Assembly (NCBI GenBank): GCA_964235605.1
Contig: CAXSCR010000010.1
Span: forward strand, 1-64,000
Reading direction: 5' to 3'
Source of the DNA: DATCRE01 sp964235605
Lineage (GTDB): Bacteria > Bacteroidota > Bacteroidia > Cytophagales > Cyclobacteriaceae
DNA length: 64,000 nucleotides
Shown: positions 26,800 through 38,500 of the stretch, one piece after another
Position numbering within the stretch: the first letter of the stretch is position 1
Layout of the letters: each line of letters begins with the position of its first letter
Position numbers and translations under genes: made by a program
The notes under the pieces: generated by a model
Database searches by the model: none
What the model saw: only the letters and a program-made list of their open reading frames with translations
Told to the model about the DNA's origin: nothing

Positions 26800-27465
26800 A
26801 TGTCTATTCAAATACATGTTGCTGATCATGTTCTATTAGAAGATCCTTACATTATTGTGCTTCATAAACCTTGTGGCTTAATGGTAGAACCCAATAGAAA
26901 TGGGCATCTGAATTTATTGTTTCAAGTTCGTAGCTATCTAAAAGCAAATATACCTTCGAATGTTGATGTTTATGCGCAACATATTCACCGACTTGATAGG
27001 CCAGTGAGTGGAATTATATTATTTGCAAAGCAAAGGATTGTGTTAAAAAATCTAAGTGAGCAATTTGCCGAAAGGCGCGTGAAAAAATATTATCAAGCAT
27101 TAACTACAAAAGCTCCGACGGAAATGAAGGGGAGACTTGAGAGTTGGCACCGCAAGGAAAAGAAAAAAGCGATTATATACCAAGCGCATATTGAATGGAC
27201 TGAAAAAGTTATTTTAGATTATGATATAGAAAGAATTTCTGCCGACCAATTCTTTTGGAACATCGAACTTCACACAGGAAAATATCATCAGATTCGAGCG
27301 CAGTTGGCAGACATTAACTGTCCAATAATTGGAGATAGTTTATATGGCTCTACTTCTCAATTTAAACCAAATGCAATAGCTTTGCATGCTCATAAACTTA
27401 TATTTTCTCATCCCTTAACAGATCAAACTATCGTAATTGAATGTCAAAATAATTTTCATTTGTAA
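26800..27465 (+). CDS. RluA-family pseudouridine synthase
   Basis: This is a 221-residue protein. The catalytic motif HRLDRPVSGIILFAK (with the essential Asp) sits at about residue 65. The upstream VLHKPCGLMVEP and downstream ELHTGKYHQIRAQLADINCP, GDSLYG and ALHAHKLIFSHP blocks are standard for RluA/RluC/RluD-type enzymes, which isomerise uridine in rRNA or tRNA. It has no N-terminal S4 domain and is short, so it belongs to the compact RluA-like group; the target base cannot be predicted. It lies 27 bases after the AraC-type gene and may be cotranscribed. A hairpin directly follows. Confidence 0.9.
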   Translation: MSIQIHVADHVLLEDPYIIVLHKPCGLMVEPNRNGHLNLLFQVRSYLKANIPSNVDVYAQHIHRLDRPVSGIILFAKQRIVLKNLSEQFAERRVKKYYQALTTKAPTEMKGRLESWHRKEKKKAIIYQAHIEWTEKVILDYDIERISADQFFWNIELHTGKYHQIRAQLADINCPIIGDSLYGSTSQFKPNAIALHAHKLIFSHPLTDQTIVIECQNNFHL

Positions 27466-27466
27466 A

Positions 27467-27502
27467 TGAATTCTTTCGCTGTTCTACTAGCGAAAGAATT
27501 CA
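27467..27502. terminator. Hairpin between convergent genes
   Basis: A perfect 14-bp stem, TGAATTCTTTCGCT (27467-27480) and AGCGAAAGAATTCA (27489-27502), has an 8-base loop. It begins directly after the RluA stop and lies 16 bases from the end of the convergent SDR gene. There is no long T run, so it is a likely bidirectional terminator or 3'-end stabiliser. Confidence 0.7.
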
Positions 27503-27517
27503 CTTATAACATTGACA

Positions 27518-28318
27518 TTATAGTTTGTCACTTTCTTCTGACTGTTTTCTCATTTGTTCGGCAACAACGGCATCAGGCAATAAATTACTCATTGCCGCTT
27601 GAAATTTGTTCTTTAATCCCGATACTACTTTGTCATCTCCTCTTAATAGGGCTTCATAGCCATCTCTTGCTACATCTGCCGGATCTGACAGGCTAGACTC
27701 TTTAACAATTTTGGAATCTTCAGCATCAGCTTTGTTAAAGAAATCAGTATCTGTTGCACCGGGTTGAAGTGCTGTTATGGTTACCGCGGTATTCTTTAAC
27801 TCATTTCTTAGCGCTTGCGTGAAAGATAAGACAAACGCTTTTGTGCCACCATACACAGCTTGCAGAGGAGCGGGTATCTGAGAAACAATAGAACCCAATT
27901 GTAGAATCTTACCTTCATTACGCGCTACCATGTCTTTTAAGAACAGATAAGTAAGCGCAGTAAGTGATGAAACATTGAGTTGAATAATTTGTAACTGGCG
28001 TTGAAGATCGGTTTCAACGAAAGGACCGTATACGCCTTGTCCGGCATCATTAACCAAAATATTAATGGTGATGTCTTTTGACTTTATCTCCTGGTAAATT
28101 TCAAAACAAGCATTCGGATCGAAAAGATCTTTTGCTATCGTTATAACATTAACGCCGTACATCACAGACAACTCATTAGAAACTCTTTGTAAATCACTTT
28201 CTGTGCGTGCTACTATAACTAAGTTGAACTCATCCTTTGCAAGTAACTTTGCTAACTCATATCCTATGCCGCTGGTTCCGCCAGTTACCAACGCGTATTT
28301 ACTGTTTATTGTATTCAT
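27518..28318 (-). CDS. Short-chain dehydrogenase/reductase
   Basis: This is a 266-residue classical SDR. Nucleotide-binding TGGTSGIGYELAKLLAK is at residue ~13 and NDAGQGVYGPF at ~90 (the usual NNAG reads NDAG). The catalytic Ser-Tyr-Lys set is seen as GSIVSQIPAPLQAVYGGTKA (S ~143, YxxxK ~156-160). PGATDT marks the cofactor loop after strand 6. An Arg after the second strand (VIVARTESDL) points to NADP(H). The substrate is unknown. A 36-base near-perfect palindrome occupies the leader, ending 12 bases before the start codon. Confidence 0.92.
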   Translation of the reverse strand: MNTINSKYALVTGGTSGIGYELAKLLAKDEFNLVIVARTESDLQRVSNELSVMYGVNVITIAKDLFDPNACFEIYQEIKSKDITINILVNDAGQGVYGPFVETDLQRQLQIIQLNVSSLTALTYLFLKDMVARNEGKILQLGSIVSQIPAPLQAVYGGTKAFVLSFTQALRNELKNTAVTITALQPGATDTDFFNKADAEDSKIVKESSLSDPADVARDGYEALLRGDDKVVSGLKNKFQAAMSNLLPDAVVAEQMRKQSEESDKL

Positions 28319-28329
28319 AATTTGTTTTT

Positions 28330-28365
28330 AAGCATAAGCGCATAAAATTTTATGCCCTTATGCTT
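28330..28365. promoter_or_regulatory. 36-bp near-perfect palindrome upstream of the SDR gene
   Basis: The left half at 28330-28347 (AAGCATAAGCGCATAAAA) and the right half at 28348-28365 are mirror images with 17 of 18 positions paired and no loop. The core GCATAAAATTTTATGC is a perfect 16-mer. On the minus strand no T-tract follows, so it is not a typical terminator for the DinB relic upstream. It could be an operator or an mRNA 5' hairpin for the SDR gene. Confidence 0.75.
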
Positions 28366-28406
28366 TTTGAACCATGAAGTTAATTGGTATCAAGAACGTA
28401 GCAAAT

Positions 28407-28923
28407 TAACCCCTATCCCAGAAAGGCGGAGGCTCAATGCCAAGTGAGCGCAAGTAAACATAACCCTGGCCTCTGTGATGAATCTCATTATCAATAAAAT
28501 AGAAAATGGTGGCGTAATTAGGATTTTCATATTGCCCGGAAACTACTACATCAACCGCTTGAAAACGATGGGGTGGAATCTAAACCCATAATCTATTCAT
28601 TTCTTCAGGCATCTCATCCCACAAATGGACAAATGGAGCAATTCATTTTTTTGTTTTTGTGGATTTTCATCTTTAAGCGTTTTCCATTCTCCAGAAATTA
28701 CACCTTTAATACTGGGTATAGCCATAGCAACCATCTCCATAACAAGTGCTGCGAATGGACAGATATCACCAATTGTGTAGGTAAATAATTTATCTTCCGG
28801 AAAAGCTTCTATAACACGGCGTGTAACATAACGATGACCTTGCCAGTGGGATAATAAAGCGTCAGGAGTTATTACCACGGCGTGGGTGGTAAGTGCTTTG
28901 TCTTGCATAGTTGTTTCCATCAT
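28407..28923 (-). pseudogene. DinB-family gene broken by an 8-bp tandem duplication and a nonsense codon
   Basis: The first frame (28923 to ~28640) encodes the DinB-like N-terminus (ITPDALLSHWQGHR, AFPEDKLFTYTIGDICPF). It then derails at ACAAATGGACAAATGG (28621-28636), a perfect 8-bp tandem duplication. Removing one copy gives ELLHLWDEMPEEMNRLW in frame with the rest: IPPHRFQAVDVVVSGQYENP and IDNEIHHRGQGYVYLRSLG, then IEPPPFWDRG to the stop at 28407. A TAG at 28580-28582 adds a second lesion, probably from CAG. DinB-like four-helix bundles are often metal-binding thiol-dependent enzymes; the HHRGQGYVYLR motif of the family is still legible. Confidence 0.9.
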
Positions 28924-29172
28924 GTTAAGGGTTTAAAATTTTAATTACTTATTACGCAACAATAAACCGCTTAGTGACAACCCTATGTCAGTAACTTTTA
29001 AAGAAGTAAGAATATTAATCCTACTTGTCGGGTCATTATTCACTTGACTTATTTGAACTGGATATAGAATTGCCAGACTGCCTGATTAAAAATTAGCATT
29101 TCCTAACTCGACAAAGTAGGTTTTAATACGTAATGGATTGTTTGAATGCTAAGATCGCTGGCGCATAATGCA

Positions 29173-30129
29173 TTACAGCCACTTCTTCCTTTTAAAGTAC
29201 CATAAGAAAAGTAGGGAAGAAGAGATCATCAATGAGATCGAGAAAGGATAGCCTAAAACCCAATTAAGTTCGGGCATAACCTTGAAGTTCATGCCGTAGA
29301 TGCTAGCAATTAAAGTAGGTGGCATAAACACTACTGTTACAACAGTGAAGATTTTAATAACCGTGTTTTGTTCAATGTTTACCAGACCAAGAAATGTATT
29401 CTGTAAATATTCTAATCTTTCAAAACTGAACTCCGTGTGCTGAAGAATGGAGTTAATGTCTTTAATAATGATGCGTAATCTATCTTTTTCCTGTGGTGTT
29501 ATACTTTCACTTTTCAATAACGATGATACGAGACGTTGCTTATCAACAATACTTTCGCGTGCAAGAATGGTATTCTCCTGCAGTTCAGTTATTTTGATAA
29601 GTACGTCTTCTTGATAAGATTTTTCTTTAATAAGTTTTTTACTTATGGTATTGGTGAGCTTAGATATATGTTCAATAAAGTCAGCATCAAGATCTATCTG
29701 GGTTTCGAGGATCAACAACAGGATCTGTGATCCTTTTATATTATTTAGGTTTTTAAGTGGTTTAAGTTTTCGTACGGTTTCCGCAAAAGATTTGATATCC
29801 GCATTTCGTAACGTGAAGAGAATATCTTTCTTCAGAATGAAAGACACTTGTTCGCTGACGTAGGCTTTATTTTCAAATACAATAAAAGAATTGTTTGCTT
29901 CAATATTTTGCTCGTCTTCAAAATACCGGGAACTACTTTCAATTTCTGCTGCCTCTTGCGGGGTGTATAGTTCAATTTGGAAAGTGGTTTCTACAAGTTT
30001 CCGTTCATCTGCAGAAGATGATTGTAGGTCCACCCAGACCATGCGTTCACAATTTTCAGGTACTATTGCTTTGGGGTTTTTTTCCCAACTAAATCCGCCT
30101 TCTTTCTTTAAATAGAAAACTCGTAGCAT
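29173..30129 (-). CDS. corA: CorA-type divalent cation transporter
   Basis: This is a 318-residue protein with a large N-terminal cytosolic domain, a long coiled helix (LENTILARESIVDKQRLVSS region) and two C-terminal membrane helices. The signature YGMNF sits at the end of the first (PTLIASIYGMNF). The tail KRKKWL is cytosolic and basic, as usual. Family members are pentameric Mg2+/Co2+ channels in the inner membrane. The expected acidic loop after GMN is reduced to MPELNW. It is convergent with nothing nearby; the DinB relic lies 249 bases away. Confidence 0.93.
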   Translation of the reverse strand: MLRVFYLKKEGGFSWEKNPKAIVPENCERMVWVDLQSSSADERKLVETTFQIELYTPQEAAEIESSSRYFEDEQNIEANNSFIVFENKAYVSEQVSFILKKDILFTLRNADIKSFAETVRKLKPLKNLNNIKGSQILLLILETQIDLDADFIEHISKLTNTISKKLIKEKSYQEDVLIKITELQENTILARESIVDKQRLVSSLLKSESITPQEKDRLRIIIKDINSILQHTEFSFERLEYLQNTFLGLVNIEQNTVIKIFTVVTVVFMPPTLIASIYGMNFKVMPELNWVLGYPFSISLMISSSLLFLWYFKRKKWL

Positions 30130-30218
30130 GCTTAAATCATTTTTTAGCCCTAATTATATAATTAAGAAACTGGGCCTAAAGATAACCTCATCCAGTTTTA
30201 AATGGAATAATACAATTA

Positions 30219-32051
30219 TTATTTTCCCATTCGCTTCAAGATGACCTCCATTTCATCCATTACCCGATTCATTTTCTGCATGGTTAGATCAAATGGTTGT
30301 GAGGTTGTCATATCAACCCCCGCTTCTTTGAGCAGTTCCATCGGATACTGCGAGCTTCCAGCAGATATAAACTTATGGAATTTTTCAAGTGTGGCTTTGT
30401 CACCTTTCAATGCCTTCTCTGATAATGCGGCAGACGCAGTGTAAGAGGTAGCATATTGGAATACATAAAAATTATAATAGAAGTGAGGAATGTAGGCCCA
30501 TTCAATTTTTACATCGTCATCTATGATACATACACCCTTATCATGGCCATAGTATTTTTTGGTGATGTCAAAATATAAGTCACTAAATTTTTGACCTGTT
30601 AGTGCTTCACCTTTTTCAGCAAGTTCATGAATCTTTAATTCAAATTCCGCAAACTGTGTTTGTCTAAATACAGTGCCCTTTATTCCTTCTAAATAATTTC
30701 CTAGAAGCGATAATCTTGTCTCATCATCTTTAATGCTTTTAAGCATGTAATCAATGAGTAGTGCTTCGTTAAAGGTTGAAGCAACTTCAGCAACAAAAAT
30801 GGGATAATGTGCCAATGGAAATGGTTGATGCTTATTGGAGAAATAGCTATGCATGGTATGGCCAAGTTCATGCGTTAGTGTACTCATGTCATTGTACTTC
30901 TCTGTATAATTCATTAAGATGTATGGGTGAACATCATATGCTGATCCGTTTGAGTAAGCGCCTGATCTTTTACCCTCTGCGGGATACATATCAATCCATC
31001 TTTCTCGGAAAGCTTTCGCTACGACATCGGTATACTCATTACCCAAAGGTTTTAAAGAAGCGAGTACATTTTTTTCAGCTTCCTCTATAGGGTATTTTAA
31101 CGTTACATCTTTTAACAGTGGCGCATATAAATCATAATAATGGAGGGTGTCTACATCCAATATTCGTTTTCTTAAATTTAGGTATCGATGAAACGTTGAA
31201 AGATTCTTGTTTACATTATCAATGAGGCCATGGTATACCTCAGTTGTTATTTTATTGGCATCAAGGGCACTTTCAAGAGAAGATTTGTAGTTCCTAACCT
31301 TACTGTAAAACATATCCTTTTTGATTTGCCCGTACAGCTGCGTACCAAACGTCCTTTCGAAGGCATACATGCTGTTAAGAAAAACGGCGAATACTTTTTT
31401 TCTATCTTCCCTATTCGAGGAAGCGCGGTATATACTGAACGCAGCTTGGTCTAACTTTACTTTTGACCCATTATCAAGTGTAGTTTCCGGAAACGGAAAA
31501 TCTGCATTTGAGAATACATTGAAGATATCGCCAGGTGTGGAAGAGATTAATCCGGCATTGGCAATTATTTTTTCTTCTGATTCCGTTCCGGTGTGTTCCT
31601 TTCTTCTTAGAATATCAAATAAATATTTTCTGTATACCTGAAGATCTTTATTTTCATTTAAGAATTTCTCGATGGTTGATTGATCTAGTTTTAAAATTTC
31701 TGGTTCAATGTACGAGGTGGTTGATCGGATGGTTGTACCCAGTTGTTGCACCTCCGATTTCATTGCCAAATATTTTGAAACGCGCGTGTCTTCATCTGAA
31801 TGCATAGCTGCATAACTACTAAGCCTGCCGAACGCTCTTGATATCACAGACGTCTGGTCAAGACAGGCTTGTAATTGTTTTGCAGATTGGCCCAGTGAAT
31901 TTTTGTATTTTTCAAGATCAGGTACATTCAATGCCAATTCCTTTTTATGCTTTTCCCAGGCTTCGTCTGATACATATAGATCTGACAGGTTCCATTTATA
32001 TTTTTCTTGTTTTTTATTTTCCTGGCTTATTGCGTCTTGTGTTTCAACCAT
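30219..32051 (-). CDS. pepF: Oligoendopeptidase F (M3B metallopeptidase)
   Basis: This is a 610-residue cytosolic peptidase. The zinc motif HELGHTMHSYFSN is at about residue 395, followed by the third ligand region VAEVASTFNEALLIDYML, as in M3 peptidases. The N-terminal all-helical part (WNLSDLYVSDEAWEKHKKEL) is typical of PepF. It cleaves short peptides of roughly 7-17 residues and acts in peptide turnover. Full length with no damage seen. It is divergent from the giant adhesin gene and 89 bases upstream of corA on the same strand. Confidence 0.94.
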   Translation of the reverse strand: MVETQDAISQENKKQEKYKWNLSDLYVSDEAWEKHKKELALNVPDLEKYKNSLGQSAKQLQACLDQTSVISRAFGRLSSYAAMHSDEDTRVSKYLAMKSEVQQLGTTIRSTTSYIEPEILKLDQSTIEKFLNENKDLQVYRKYLFDILRRKEHTGTESEEKIIANAGLISSTPGDIFNVFSNADFPFPETTLDNGSKVKLDQAAFSIYRASSNREDRKKVFAVFLNSMYAFERTFGTQLYGQIKKDMFYSKVRNYKSSLESALDANKITTEVYHGLIDNVNKNLSTFHRYLNLRKRILDVDTLHYYDLYAPLLKDVTLKYPIEEAEKNVLASLKPLGNEYTDVVAKAFRERWIDMYPAEGKRSGAYSNGSAYDVHPYILMNYTEKYNDMSTLTHELGHTMHSYFSNKHQPFPLAHYPIFVAEVASTFNEALLIDYMLKSIKDDETRLSLLGNYLEGIKGTVFRQTQFAEFELKIHELAEKGEALTGQKFSDLYFDITKKYYGHDKGVCIIDDDVKIEWAYIPHFYYNFYVFQYATSYTASAALSEKALKGDKATLEKFHKFISAGSSQYPMELLKEAGVDMTTSQPFDLTMQKMNRVMDEMEVILKRMGK

Positions 32052-32542
32052 AAGAATTAGTAATAGTGTGAATTTGGCTAGTCATAACGTATCCGCTGAT
32101 TTAATTAATTAGCAAATAGTGTGACGGTAAAGTAGATTTTAAATCCAAACTTGTCAAGATATTCTTGACCTAATCAATTTTGGCGAATATCATAAATGAT
32201 CTTGGGCGTATACAAAAGAGCATTTCTTACACTCAGGGCACAATAGAGATATTTGCTTATGTCCATTAAGACGGTAAGGTCCCAAATGATTAAGTGATTT
32301 TTAACAACGCTTATCTTGACAAGCTTATAGTCTAACAACTCTATACAGATTCGCTAAACACGAGCTTGAGCAACGCAAATTTTTAAATAAATGTTTTAGA
32401 TAATAGACATGTAAGTATTCATCTCGAATATTAAAAAAAGTATGGTACTTTTTACCGTATTTGTGGATAAAATCATTCGATCAGATAGTTTTACCCTCTT
32501 TAAAGCTTGCATGAGGTAAGGTATAGATAACCCTAAGATATA
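32052..32542. other. Divergent intergenic region before the adhesin gene
   Basis: No gene supported in about 490 bases. It holds AT-rich promoter-like sequence for both flanking genes. A 7-bp stem with one mismatch, TATGGTA/TACCGTA, lies near 32442-32460, about 85 bases before the adhesin start. No repeat from elsewhere in the window is present. Confidence 0.5.
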
Positions 32543-35500
32543 ATGAAGGAAAATTTCTTTAGTCCAAAAAGCTTTATTTTTTTTGTCTTTTTCTTCTTTT
32601 TGCTTTCAAGCGGTTTTGGTCAGACAAACACCTCCACAGGTGCGCTTTGGAATACTGCAGGGAACTGGTCTCTTGGCCATACGCCCTTACCAGCAGAAGA
32701 CGTTATCATTAATACCAACATGGCAATGAATATGCCGGCCGGCCTGTTTACAGTTAACTCAATTACAGTAAATACAGGTAGAACTTTGACAATCGGTAAT
32801 AGCGTCACTGCGCAAACCATAGGTGTTACCACCTTTGTTACCACCAGTGGAACAGGTTCCATTGTTGTCGGTGCATTTGCTGCAACACATGCTTTAACAA
32901 TTGGTGGGACATTGACCAATGCTGGTAATTTTAATATGTGGACTGCTGCCACTCAGTTGTGTAATGTGACCATTAATGGAACATCCATTACCGGTAATGG
33001 AACTTATACTTTTAATCACATGATCATCAACGGATTATTAGTAAATAATTCTACGTCAACTATAAATTTAAGAGGTGATTTAACATGTAATAATGCATTT
33101 ACCTTTTCTTCAGGCACCATAAGTTTTATGGGTGGCTTAGGACAAAATCTGAACGGAACAAATAATCCCACTTTTAATAACCTGGACTTGCGTAATAACA
33201 GTACGGCTGTTATAGTAGGAGGAACCCTTTCAAATATTACAGTAAGCGGTGCCTTGACAATGAATGCCTCAGGTACCCCTTCACTTAACTTGGGTACAAC
33301 GCTTTCTACTTTTGCTGTTGGCGGCAATTTTACCATGGCTAATGGGGCAACATTTGATTTTGGTACTGCCGTTGCAAAAACAGTAACCATTACAGGTAAT
33401 CTAGCCACGCCACAAACAATAACAATGACTGGTGCTGGTCTGGTGCATCAAATGATACTGGGCGGGGCTGCCAACGCTGCACCTGTAACATTCAATACTA
33501 CGGCGGGTTCTGGAAGTATCGTTGAGTATAGTAATGCAGTAACACAAACTGTTTTTGCTTCTGCAAATTATCGTTACTTAAAACTTTCAGGAAGCGGGAT
33601 AAAAACTTTCTCGGGCGGTACTACTATTAATAATGATCTGAACATTACAGGATCAGGTGTTATTGTTTCAAATGCAAATGCATTAACGGTTAGTGGAAAT
33701 TTGAATAATAACGGAACCGGCACAACCACATGGGGAGGGAATGCTAATACGTTGGCCTTAACTGGAAATTTACTCGTTACCAACAATACAACATTTACAA
33801 TAGGTAATGCTGCAGGCCAGGTGAAGGCTCTGAACGTTACAGGAAATGTTCAGGTAGATGCAGGAAGCATAATAAATGTAGGCGCGTTTTCTTCCGTCAA
33901 TACTTTATCTATTTCTGGCAATTTGCAGGTCGATGGTACTTTTAACATGGTTCAAACCTTCCCCGGAAATGTTTGTAATGTTACATTCTCTGGCGCTTCT
34001 AGTAATACAGTAACATCTCCGGGTGCAACAGGTGCCATTGGGTTTAATCAAATTACCCTGACAAAAGGTGCCATTGTTAATGTGCTTGATGTACAAACCC
34101 CCATTACGATGTCATCACCAACGGGTGCCGGAACTTTTCTGACATTGACCAGTGGAACATTTAAGTTATCAAGTGCTTCAATACTTACGCCTTATTATGG
34201 TGCGGCTACTATCTGCGCAGGTGTTGGTAGCTTATGGCTGAATAATGCCGGAGCAAATGTTTCCTGTGTACAAACGGCAACTACGGCTAATCCCGGAGTA
34301 CCCACTGTTACAGGAACACTTCACATTACGGCAGGAACTTTTAATTATGGTAGCGGTAATGATGTGATGGCAGTTAATGCAGCAACAAGTAATTTATGGA
34401 TTGATGGCGGTAATTTTAATATGTATGGAGGTGTTGCGTTTTCCAGTACATCACAGTTCAACATGACCTCCGGTATCTTCAAAATTTATCCACAAGGTTT
34501 TGACAATATTGGGGCAGGAACAACCATCCTTAGCTTTGGTTCAACAAGCGCTACAAATGCTGTAACCTTCACAGGTGGTACACTAACCATTGTTGACCCT
34601 CCAATTACGGGAGCAGGCGGTACAACTTTGGCTATTGCTAATACTGCCGGCTATGCATATAACTTTAGTGGCAGTACACTTAATTTTGGTGATGGCGTTA
34701 GTAATAAAAATGGAATTGCCGCAGTCGGTTTCACAATAGATGGTGGTAGCCTCTATGCGTTGGGAAATGTTGTATTAAATAATGGAACATCGAGCGGAAC
34801 AAATAGATTAATAAGACTGGCCACAAGAGATTTAATTATCAGCAACAGCTTGACAATAGGCAGTAACGCGAATGACAACTTTTCATTAAACGGAAGGATG
34901 CTGACATTAAACGGCACACTTACTGTTGGAACCGGAACTATAACAGGTAGCGCGNNNNNNNNNNAAGCCTTGCCATTGGCGGAAATAACACACCAGTCAT
35001 GAATTTGCCTCCAATTGTTGGTGGCAATCTTTTTAATTTAACAATCAATAAGACAGGAACGAATAGCACAGTAAATCTGGGTAGCTCAACCACACTTGCA
35101 GGTGTGCTCACATTAACTTACGGTGTACTTGAGATTGGAAATTATAATCTAACGATCAGCAATAATGCTGTTGCTGCGATTGCCGGATCTCCTTTTTCGG
35201 CAACGAATATGATCGCGACGAATGGTACAGGGTATTTAATAAAAAATGTTGCTTCCCTTCAAGCACTGAATCCAATTGGGTCGGCGGGTTATTATTCACC
35301 AATGACATTATCTTCAATTACTGCGGGTGGTACCTATAGTGTTCGTGCAGTGCCAACAGCATTAAACCCCGCTTATCTGAATGTTTATTGGGATTTTGTA
35401 ACGAGTGCTGTCGGAAAAACAATTACAGCCACTTTTCAATATGATCCATCAGAACTCAACGGCGCTTATCAGTCCATCGTTTATACGCCCGGACCTTCTT

Positions 35501-38500
35501 ATACAACTGTACAGGTCCCACCAACTTCGGGCGTTTCTTCTTATAGCGCAAACTCATTTACTATTACTGGTAATGTCACTGCTACAACCGGCGGTTATTG
35601 GACCATGGGGAGCAATCCAACTTATTATTCATATCAAACAGGTAACTGGAATGTAGCTACAACCTGGACGTCTGATCCTAGCGGAAGTGTGCAAACCGGA
35701 AGCACGATTCCAGCCTATAATGATAATGTGGTGATCCTTACAGGACGTACGGTTACACTTACAGGCAATGTTACTACACAAGACATGAACCTGACTATCA
35801 ATAGCAGCGGTTTTTTAGACATGTCGACCTTTAATTTTTCGAATGGGCTGACAACGCTTGGCGGACAAGGAACATTACGATTGGCATCTGTCAATTTTCC
35901 ATCAATTATTACGAATACATTTATTAATTCTACCGGTGGGACAGTTGAATATTATAACACATCTTCTTTCACCTTACCAGCCACTCAAACAACTTACAAC
36001 AACTTAACCATTAATTGCACAGGCCAAATAGCAACGCAATTAATGAATATGACATTGAATGGTAGTTTACTGGTTAAGAGCGGAACCTTTCAGATCAATG
36101 ACAACACCTCGGCAAGACGTCAGTTAACGATTAACGGAAACGTGACCGTTAACAGCGGGGCGGCAATAGCTGTTGGGTTAGGCGTTACCAATTCGGTTAC
36201 AGATCCTACAAGCATTACCACAACAGTGGCTGGGCCCTATATAGACTACTATGATAGTCATTCTCACAGGGTTGTTATTTATGGTGACTTTGTAAATAAT
36301 GGAAGGGTAAATTTTGCCAATATTGCGTATCCGGTTTTTAATGCTTTTCCGCCTACTGTGTTAGGTACGAATACAGGATTTGCTACAGTTTATTTCAGGG
36401 GGTCATCGAGTAATTTATTAACGTGTAATAACACCACTAACTTTTACAACCTGGTGTTAGATAAGGGTTCAGACCAGACTTACTCGCTTACCCTTGACCC
36501 GTCGGCATATGGTAATTTTAAATTGTTAGGAGCCAACAACGCTGCGTCTGACGCGTTGGTGGGTGCTTCAGCCACAAACCCAAACATCAAGAAAGCTTTA
36601 TGGATCAGAAACGGAACGTTGATTCTACAAGGCTCAACTGTAATTCCATCGCTTACAGAAGGTAACATCACTGCGGCACTGCCAGCTACTTCTGATTATT
36701 TTATTCCTGCTAATGGTGCATTGTATGTAGACGGACCAGATGTTGTGGTACTGGCAACAGCAGATGATTATCAGGAAGTGAATACATCGTATAGTGTATC
36801 CGGAGGATCAGGTCTTGTAAATGGGCTTATTCAGGGCGGATATAGTTCTTTATATGTCTATGGTAAGTTCCAAATTTCAGATGGTTATCTTTCAACACGC
36901 GAATCAGGCGGCATCATTACCAATGGCGGCTCTGGCCAAATCGTTATCAACGGTGGTGATGTGGATGCTAAACAGTTTCTAAACGCAGCCACATCAACGG
37001 CTTCCTTTCAAATGACTGGTGGATTTTTCACTCTGCGCGGGCGCTTTAAACGAACACCTTCATCATACGCATCAATTACAAACCTTATTGATACTTTATC
37101 TACTACCGTCAATACAGCAAGAGCGCTGAATGGAACGAGTAGTGGTTATGGAACTTTCAACCTTAATAACATCTCCAATATTTTTAATATGTCGGGTGGG
37201 GATATTTGGATTTATGATGTCTGTGATGCCACTCCTCCCGCTACATCGCAGTATGCGTTTGATGTAAAATCTTCATCATCAAATATCAGTGTAACTGGCG
37301 GTACGATTACCATGATTCCAACAACCGGAACGGTGCTTGCAGACGAAACAAATTATCTGATTTCATCTACCGCCTCGCTGGGAAATCTGGTAGTTAATCG
37401 AGCGAGTGGCACTTCCGTAGTCCAGTTAAATACAACCTATCCACTTACGGTGTTATCACGGGTGAATATTCAGTCAGGTAGTTTTGATGCGAATGCACAG
37501 AATCTCACGATAGGGGGAAATTTCACCATTGCCAGCGGAACATCTTATGTTGCGACAGGAGCATCCGCAAATACAACAATCTTAAACGGATCGGGTACAC
37601 AAACCTTCACGGTAAATACTGCCGGAGCGCTATCCTTAAACAATTTAACACTTACAAAAGCCGGTGGTGTTGCTGTTAATTTTGCTGGTACGCAGAAGAC
37701 AATCAACGTGGGGGGCACGCTGAATCTTACGTTGGGTACATTAAACGACAATGGTAATTCCATTTTCATCACCGGTAATGTTTATAACTCCGGATCACAT
37801 TCAGGTACAGGAAAGATTTCGTTAAACGGCACATCGACTCAAACCATTGATGGCAATGGTATTTTTCAAAATCTTGAATTGAATAATACAAATGCAGTCG
37901 CAGCTCCGGTTTCACTATCGAATAATGTAACAATTAATGGGGCGCTAACATTATCTCAAGACAAACTATTTAATATCAGTACCTATAATTTAAAGCTTAA
38001 AGCTTCTGCGTCCATTGTGAATGCAAGCGCTTCAAGATATGTACAAACTGCCGGGAATGTGGGCGATGGTGGTATTACTAGAGTTTACGCTTCAACAACC
38101 GCATTTGTTTTTCCATTGGGCGCTGCGTCCACAAGCCATGTGAGTATTCCTAATTATACACCAGTTTCGATAGGCTTTGGAACCGCACCAACTGTTTACG
38201 GATCAATCACCGTAAACCCCGTTGGATATGCGCATCCTAATGAAACAACTGCAGGAAGAAGTCTCTCGTATTTTTGGCGCGTTAAGTCTTCCGGATTTAC
38301 GCTTGGCGCTGCTACCATTACTCATGGATACACCTATTCAGTTAATGATGTTATAACTGGTATAGGTATTACAGAGAACGGTTACGTGGCTGCAAAATAT
38401 GACGTGAACACAGCAACATGGACGAAAGGAACGACAAGTGATGTTGACATTGCTGGCAAAATAATAGGACAACCTAATACAGGTACATTTTTAAAAAATG

